This document shows positions 7,026 through 10,146 of a stretch of 10,146 nt of DNA, one piece after another. Each line of letters begins with the position of its first letter. The stretch's first letter is position 1. This stretch comes from Omnitrophica bacterium RIFCSPLOWO2_01_FULL_45_10 (GTDB lineage: Bacteria > Omnitrophota > Gorgyraeia > 2-01-FULL-45-10): positions 20,078 through 30,223 of the forward strand of contig MHFL01000022.1 of NCBI GenBank assembly GCA_001804165.1, given 5' to 3'. Position numbers and translations under genes: made by a program. The notes under the pieces were generated by a model that saw nothing but the letters and a program-made list of their open reading frames with translations, did no database searches and was not told the DNA's origin.

Positions 7026-8404
7026 AATCTCGGATCTTCTTTTAAAATAGTCGCCATCCAAAATACAGCCAGAGGAAGAAAATGTAACAAAAACCTGCTC
7101 CATGTTCGGCCCAAGGACCATTCTATGGGTGAACTGTTAATCAGATACATTAATATATATCCGGATACAGATAGAAATAAAAATATTGTGACATATCTTT
7201 CTCGCGCGATGAAAATAAAGCGACGCTTTACGATCAATATAAAAAATAGAACGATCCATAATAAGTTCCACTTTTTAAACCCAAAGGCCTGCTTCTGAAA
7301 CTCATATATTATCGGCACTATCTTATAACTCTGACTAATAAGGTTCGCTGGACTATAATTGATTAAACTTATCTCGTCGTTAACTAAGCCTGCTGATTTC
7401 TTAATGATGATCCACGGTAGTGAGATGGCAAAAATGATAAAGGCATATGTAAATAGATACCAAAGTTTACTCCATATTTTCTCGCGGCAATCAAATATGA
7501 AAAAAAGCACGACCATGAAAATATTTATCGCGCAATACATAAACCCTTCGTTTTTCGTCCAACCGGCTAGTCCAGCCATAACCGCCGATATCATAAGAAA
7601 ACACACTGCTTCTCTATTTTGAAACCAGAGAAATAAGAATAATGCGCTCGTCAAACAGTAAAACGACAAAGGAAGGTCGAGATAACCATTGGTCGCGTAT
7701 GCGCTGAATTGTGGTACACTTGCCAGAAGAAATGTAAAAAGAAGCGCGTACGATGAATTTGCGAAGCGCCTTATCCCAAAATAAACAACCGTCAATATGC
7801 TGACAAAATATAACGGGAATATAATCTTTACAAGTTGATCGTTAAGGTTTCCCAAAAATAGATATATGAGGGTTTCGGACAAGGGTATATTGAGAGGATA
7901 GTCGGGATGGGGAAAAACGAATGTGACTCTTGAAAAGAAATCATGAGGTATTGACTTAGACAGATAGAATATCTTAGCCTTTATCGCATATATCGCTATC
8001 GCGTCATATGACTCAAGCGGTTTTATCAGTGCCCGAAAAAACGCATATGCGGCCTCGAATGCGATTCCAATAATAAAAAAAGTTTTCAAAAACCGATGGT
8101 TCTTGTCATCCGCTTTGAAAGCGGCCGTGAGAGTGGCTTTTTTGTGATTTCTGAAATAGATGATTGAATTTAAAAGAACGAGCGCCGACCATGGCGTTAT
8201 TATTTTAAGAGGTGTAAATCCGATATTGAAAAAATAAAAAAAAATCATGCCCAGGCTCATGAATCCCAAACCAAGGCCGTAAGATACAGCGAGCCTTTCT
8301 GAAAAATGCAGATTACTTTTATATCGAAAACTCAAGGCATACAGGATATTCCAACCTATGAAGGTTATCGTTATAATGGCTATGCACAATCTTACAAATT
8401 CCAA
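7022..8404 (-). CDS. Polytopic membrane protein, GT-C-type glycosyltransferase candidate (no soluble C-terminal domain)
   Basis: A 460-residue protein made almost entirely of hydrophobic spans. Loop motifs resemble bacterial GT-C (PMT/GT39-like) enzymes: ESYDAIAIYAIKAKI at 131-145, with Asp134 a candidate catalytic acid; HPDYPLNIPL at 166-175; TNGYLDLPLSFY at 238-249; GWTKNEG at 281-287; and a terminal SLGRTWSRFLLHFLPL at 430-445 with the Arg/His pattern common near the last helices. It ends soon after that helix, without the extracytoplasmic tail carried by the next gene. The start is a TTG at 8402-8404, three bases after the stop of the 135-residue gene. The first in-frame ATG is codon 49, and using it would delete the first membrane span, so TTG is preferred. 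The stop overlaps the next gene's ATG as ATGA. Likely role: transfer of a lipid-phosphate-linked sugar at the outer membrane face. Function is inferred from topology and loop motifs only. Confidence 0.75.
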   Translation of the reverse strand: MEFVRLCIAIITITFIGWNILYALSFRYKSNLHFSERLAVSYGLGLGFMSLGMIFFYFFNIGFTPLKIITPWSALVLLNSIIYFRNHKKATLTAAFKADDKNHRFLKTFFIIGIAFEAAYAFFRALIKPLESYDAIAIYAIKAKIFYLSKSIPHDFFSRVTFVFPHPDYPLNIPLSETLIYLFLGNLNDQLVKIIFPLYFVSILTVVYFGIRRFANSSYALLFTFLLASVPQFSAYATNGYLDLPLSFYCLTSALFLFLWFQNREAVCFLMISAVMAGLAGWTKNEGFMYCAINIFMVVLFFIFDCREKIWSKLWYLFTYAFIIFAISLPWIIIKKSAGLVNDEISLINYSPANLISQSYKIVPIIYEFQKQAFGFKKWNLLWIVLFFILIVKRRFIFIARERYVTIFLFLSVSGYILMYLINSSPIEWSLGRTWSRFLLHFLPLAVFWMATILKEDPRL

Positions 8405-8407
8405 TTT

Positions 8408-8815
8408 TTATATATCGCCTTTTCTTTTGAGGATATATCTTACATAATCCAATCGAATGAACGTCTCGTAGCCCGCCTTCGCGATCATCGGTTTATCATA
8501 TACGAGTATAAAGTCCGGGTAATCTTTCTTTTCCAGATGAGGATATAAATAATAAGCGGCTCTTCTCATGTCGACGGATTCTGGTTCAACACCGACCCAT
8601 CCGTAATTCGCTAAAGGAGGAAGCCTTTCATTACAGAAGGTCAAAAATTCATAAAACCTATCCCCTGTTACATATGATCGCTTTCCTTCGAGCGACCTGA
8701 AGATAAGGGCCTTATAATCGTAGAAATACCCTTTTCTAAATAATTCCCTCGTTATAAAAGATACCCATAAGATGAGCCAGATCCCCAACGTTATCTTGAA
8801 AATATTCCCCTTCAT
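8408..8815 (-). CDS. Small single-pass membrane protein of unknown function
   Basis: A 135-residue protein that I do not recognise as a named family. Residues about 5-22 form one hydrophobic helix after a short KGNIFK start, and positively charged residues follow it (TRELFRKG at 22-29), so orientation is not certain. The remaining 110 residues are soluble and rich in aromatic residues. Segments YEFLTFCNERLPP at 55-67, AAYYLYPHL at 86-94 and YPDFILVYDKP at 99-109 look by eye like the tail domain of GT-C glycosyltransferases, including that of the gene at 5427-7025 (YHVLYFLTGR and RFVILRSYG). The gene's ATG shares one base with the stop of the GT2 gene before it (TGATG) and it ends 3 nt before a GT-C gene that lacks such a tail. 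A partner or accessory domain for that enzyme is a reasonable guess. Coding status is well supported by the tight packing. Confidence 0.75.
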   Translation of the reverse strand: MKGNIFKITLGIWLILWVSFITRELFRKGYFYDYKALIFRSLEGKRSYVTGDRFYEFLTFCNERLPPLANYGWVGVEPESVDMRRAAYYLYPHLEKKDYPDFILVYDKPMIAKAGYETFIRLDYVRYILKRKGDI

Positions 8816-9516
8816 CAGTCCGTGAATCTATATTTTACGATCGCCCATAAAGCGCCGAGACCGTGCCGCCATGATATCTTCTTGCCTTCGGCGTAACTCC
8901 TGCCATAATAAGATATAGGCAGTTCGTAAACTCTTAACCTCTTATTCTTCAGGATCTTAGCGGTTAATTCGGGCTCGACTGAGAAATCATTGGATCTGAT
9001 TTTGATATTATCGATGACCGATTTCTTGAACATCTTGTAGCAGGTCTCCATATCCGTAAGCGTGGAATTATAGAAGAGGTTCGTCAAAAATGTAAGAAAA
9101 TCGTTGCCAATTCTATGCCAGAACATGTGGACTCTCTGGGGCTTACCGCCGGAAAGCCGGGAGCCATATACCACGTCGGCAACGCCGTTTTCTATCGGTT
9201 TTACCATCTCTATAAATTCCTGAGGATCGTACTCGAGGTCGGCGTCCTGCACAACGACGATATCGCCGGTAATATGCTGAAATCCTGTCCTGAGCGCCGC
9301 CCCTTTACCCAAATTCTTATCGTGGCAATAGATTCTCACACGCTCATCGCCAAGGTTTGAGGATTTCAGAATTTCTCTTGTCCCGTCACAAGAGCAGTCA
9401 TCGACTACTATCACTTCTTTTACCAAATCTATCCGCAATAGTTTGTTCAGTATCTCCAAAACCGTGGATTTTTCATTATAGACCGGCATGACCACTGACA
9501 ATGAACTTTTGCCCAT
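8815..9516 (-). CDS. Family 2 glycosyltransferase, polyprenyl-phosphate sugar synthase (DPM1/DPG)-like
   Basis: A 233-residue GT2 enzyme of the dolichol-phosphate-mannose/glucose synthase group. LSVVMPVYNE is at 6-15, VVDDCSCDGT at 37-46, NLGKGAALRTGF at 68-79, the metal-binding DADLEYDP at 91-98, YGSRLSGG at 117-124, TDMETCYKMF at 154-163, VEPELTAKI at 180-188 and YYGRSYAEGKKI at 203-214. These enzymes load a sugar from a GDP or UDP donor onto a polyprenyl phosphate on the cytoplasmic side of the membrane. It has no C-terminal transmembrane helices, so it is the short, peripheral form. Two GT-C-like membrane proteins downstream are plausible users of its product, which strengthens the reading. 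It starts 5 nt after the stop of the WaaE-like gene, with an AAGGGA stretch somewhat far upstream and AAAGA nearer the ATG, and ends in a one-base TGATG overlap. Which sugar and which lipid are used is unknown. Confidence 0.88.
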   Translation of the reverse strand: MGKSSLSVVMPVYNEKSTVLEILNKLLRIDLVKEVIVVDDCSCDGTREILKSSNLGDERVRIYCHDKNLGKGAALRTGFQHITGDIVVVQDADLEYDPQEFIEMVKPIENGVADVVYGSRLSGGKPQRVHMFWHRIGNDFLTFLTNLFYNSTLTDMETCYKMFKKSVIDNIKIRSNDFSVEPELTAKILKNKRLRVYELPISYYGRSYAEGKKISWRHGLGALWAIVKYRFTD

Positions 9517-9521
9517 AATCT

Positions 9522-10146
9522 TTATGTTTCCCTTTTATTTAAACACAGTTCCCAGTACTTTGCCCATCGCAGGAAATAACTCCATGAAAAAAGAATGCAG
9601 AAGATCAGACCATGTAATCCATCTTTATATCCGGCTTTTTTCACATAGGTTTTAAAGAATATCTTTATGGGTTTCAAAGTGAGATTATATCGGACTTCAC
9701 CGGATTTAGTAGAGCCGTATTTCTCGAACATCTCCTTTGCCTCAACCGATGTGTACCTATCCTGCTTATTAATAAACTGACTTATTGAATTAAACGGATA
9801 GTGATTTATGCTGAAATCGACATCTTTGACCTCGCCATCCACCTTCACCAGATGATGGACCTTCCCTTCGAAATGAACGTTCTTTCTTCTGTAAAAGTTT
9901 ATGATCCTGTGATGCCTTCCGCCATGCTCCATAAAATGACCAAGGAAATATTGTTTCCTCAAGACGTTATATGCTGAATGCCTTGTGCCATTTTTTAGAA
10001 TCTTTTCTATATCGATACGCGTCTTTTCGGGTATCTCCTCGTCCGCGTCTAAAGCAAGAACCCATTCGCCTGTCGCGTTTTGGTTGCCTATATTGCGCTC
10101 GAGGCCGAAATCGCCTTCAAACTTATGCATTACGACCTTTGCCCCG
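9522..10146 (-). CDS. WaaE-type family 2 glycosyltransferase, 5' end cut by the window edge
   Basis: The frame is open to the right edge, so the start is missing. An internal ATG at 10130 is not the true start, because the residues before it (GAKVV) continue the fold. Visible are 207 residues. LERNIGNQNATGEWVLALDADEE is the key stretch, with the metal-binding DAD at visible residues 33-35. GKVHHLV at 94-100 stands where WaaE-like proteins usually have a VHE motif, and INHYPF is at 113-118. The C-terminal hydrophobic helix in DGLHGLIFCILFSWSYFLRW resembles the membrane-associated end of WaaE/LgtF proteins. Family members add glucose or a related sugar to the first heptose of the lipopolysaccharide inner core, or to similar acceptors, at the inner membrane. 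About 45-55 N-terminal residues are likely missing. Together with the GmhB-like gene this hints at a heptose-containing core, which is an inference. Confidence 0.85.
   Translation of the reverse strand, partial: GAKVVMHKFEGDFGLERNIGNQNATGEWVLALDADEEIPEKTRIDIEKILKNGTRHSAYNVLRKQYFLGHFMEHGGRHHRIINFYRRKNVHFEGKVHHLVKVDGEVKDVDFSINHYPFNSISQFINKQDRYTSVEAKEMFEKYGSTKSGEVRYNLTLKPIKIFFKTYVKKAGYKDGLHGLIFCILFSWSYFLRWAKYWELCLNKRET

Larger units (their letters stand above)
1..10146 (-). other. Single co-directional gene cluster, probable operon
   Basis: All ten genes lie on the minus strand. Spacings in transcription order are +5, -1, +3, -4, -14, -4, +9, +8, +1 and +22 nt, where negative means overlap. No gap could hold a promoter or a terminator hairpin with a T-run, and no gene-free stretch exceeds 22 nt. 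Translational coupling is likely at the ATGA junctions (7022-7025 and 4865-4868), at the TGATG junction (8813-8817) and where ribosome sites lie inside the upstream gene. The cluster continues beyond both edges. Confidence 0.85.

Noticed and set aside
7026..7121. Upstream extension of the GT-C gene by 32 residues, giving a 564-residue protein
   Set aside because: The extra residues are polar, lie wholly inside the neighbouring gene and precede a natural MKKIRLALLL start that forms an ATGA junction with the neighbour's stop codon.
10128..10130. ATG as the start of the WaaE-like gene
   Set aside because: The frame is open to the window edge, and the residues before the ATG continue the GT2 fold; the first nucleotide-binding strand would otherwise be missing.

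Overview
The window is one uninterrupted, strictly co-directional gene cluster on the minus strand. Ten genes are visible (eight complete, one cut by each edge), separated by gaps of at most 22 nt or overlapping by 1-14 nt. There is no intergenic space large enough for an internal promoter, terminator or RNA gene, so the simplest reading is one long polycistronic operon whose promoter lies beyond the right edge and whose end lies beyond the left edge. I saw no tRNA, rRNA, CRISPR, insertion sequence or phage signature.

Reading in the direction of transcription (high to low coordinates): a WaaE-type family 2 glycosyltransferase (5' end off the window); a polyprenyl-phosphate-sugar-synthase-like family 2 glycosyltransferase; a small single-pass membrane protein of unknown function; two consecutive polytopic GT-C-type membrane glycosyltransferase candidates; a GmhB/HisB-type HAD phosphatase with a zinc loop; a CDP-paratose 2-epimerase-like sugar nucleotide epimerase; a processive glycolipid glycosyltransferase of the MGDG-synthase/UgtP type; a family 4 (iron-sulfur) uracil-DNA glycosylase; a cobalamin-binding-domain radical SAM enzyme; and a further family 2 glycosyltransferase (3' end off the window).

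Taken together the cluster looks like an envelope glycan or glycolipid assembly locus. Cytoplasmic enzymes prepare sugar phosphates and sugar nucleotides (HAD phosphatase, epimerase). Cytoplasmic GT2 enzymes and the UgtP-like enzyme build onto lipid or core acceptors. A DPM1-like enzyme plus GT-C proteins could form a lipid-phosphate-sugar route to the outer face of the membrane. The DNA repair enzyme and the radical SAM enzyme are the two members that do not fit obviously. Functions are family-level assignments; no sugar identity can be fixed from the sequence.

Organism: a bacterium, probably with a Gram-negative envelope (WaaE-like and GmhB-like genes). Base composition is moderate to low GC by eye, and Ile ATA and Arg AGA/AGG codons are common. 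Compact operons mixing glycosyltransferases, B12-radical SAM proteins and GT-C proteins resemble uncultivated lineages such as Omnitrophota, but this placement is a weak inference.
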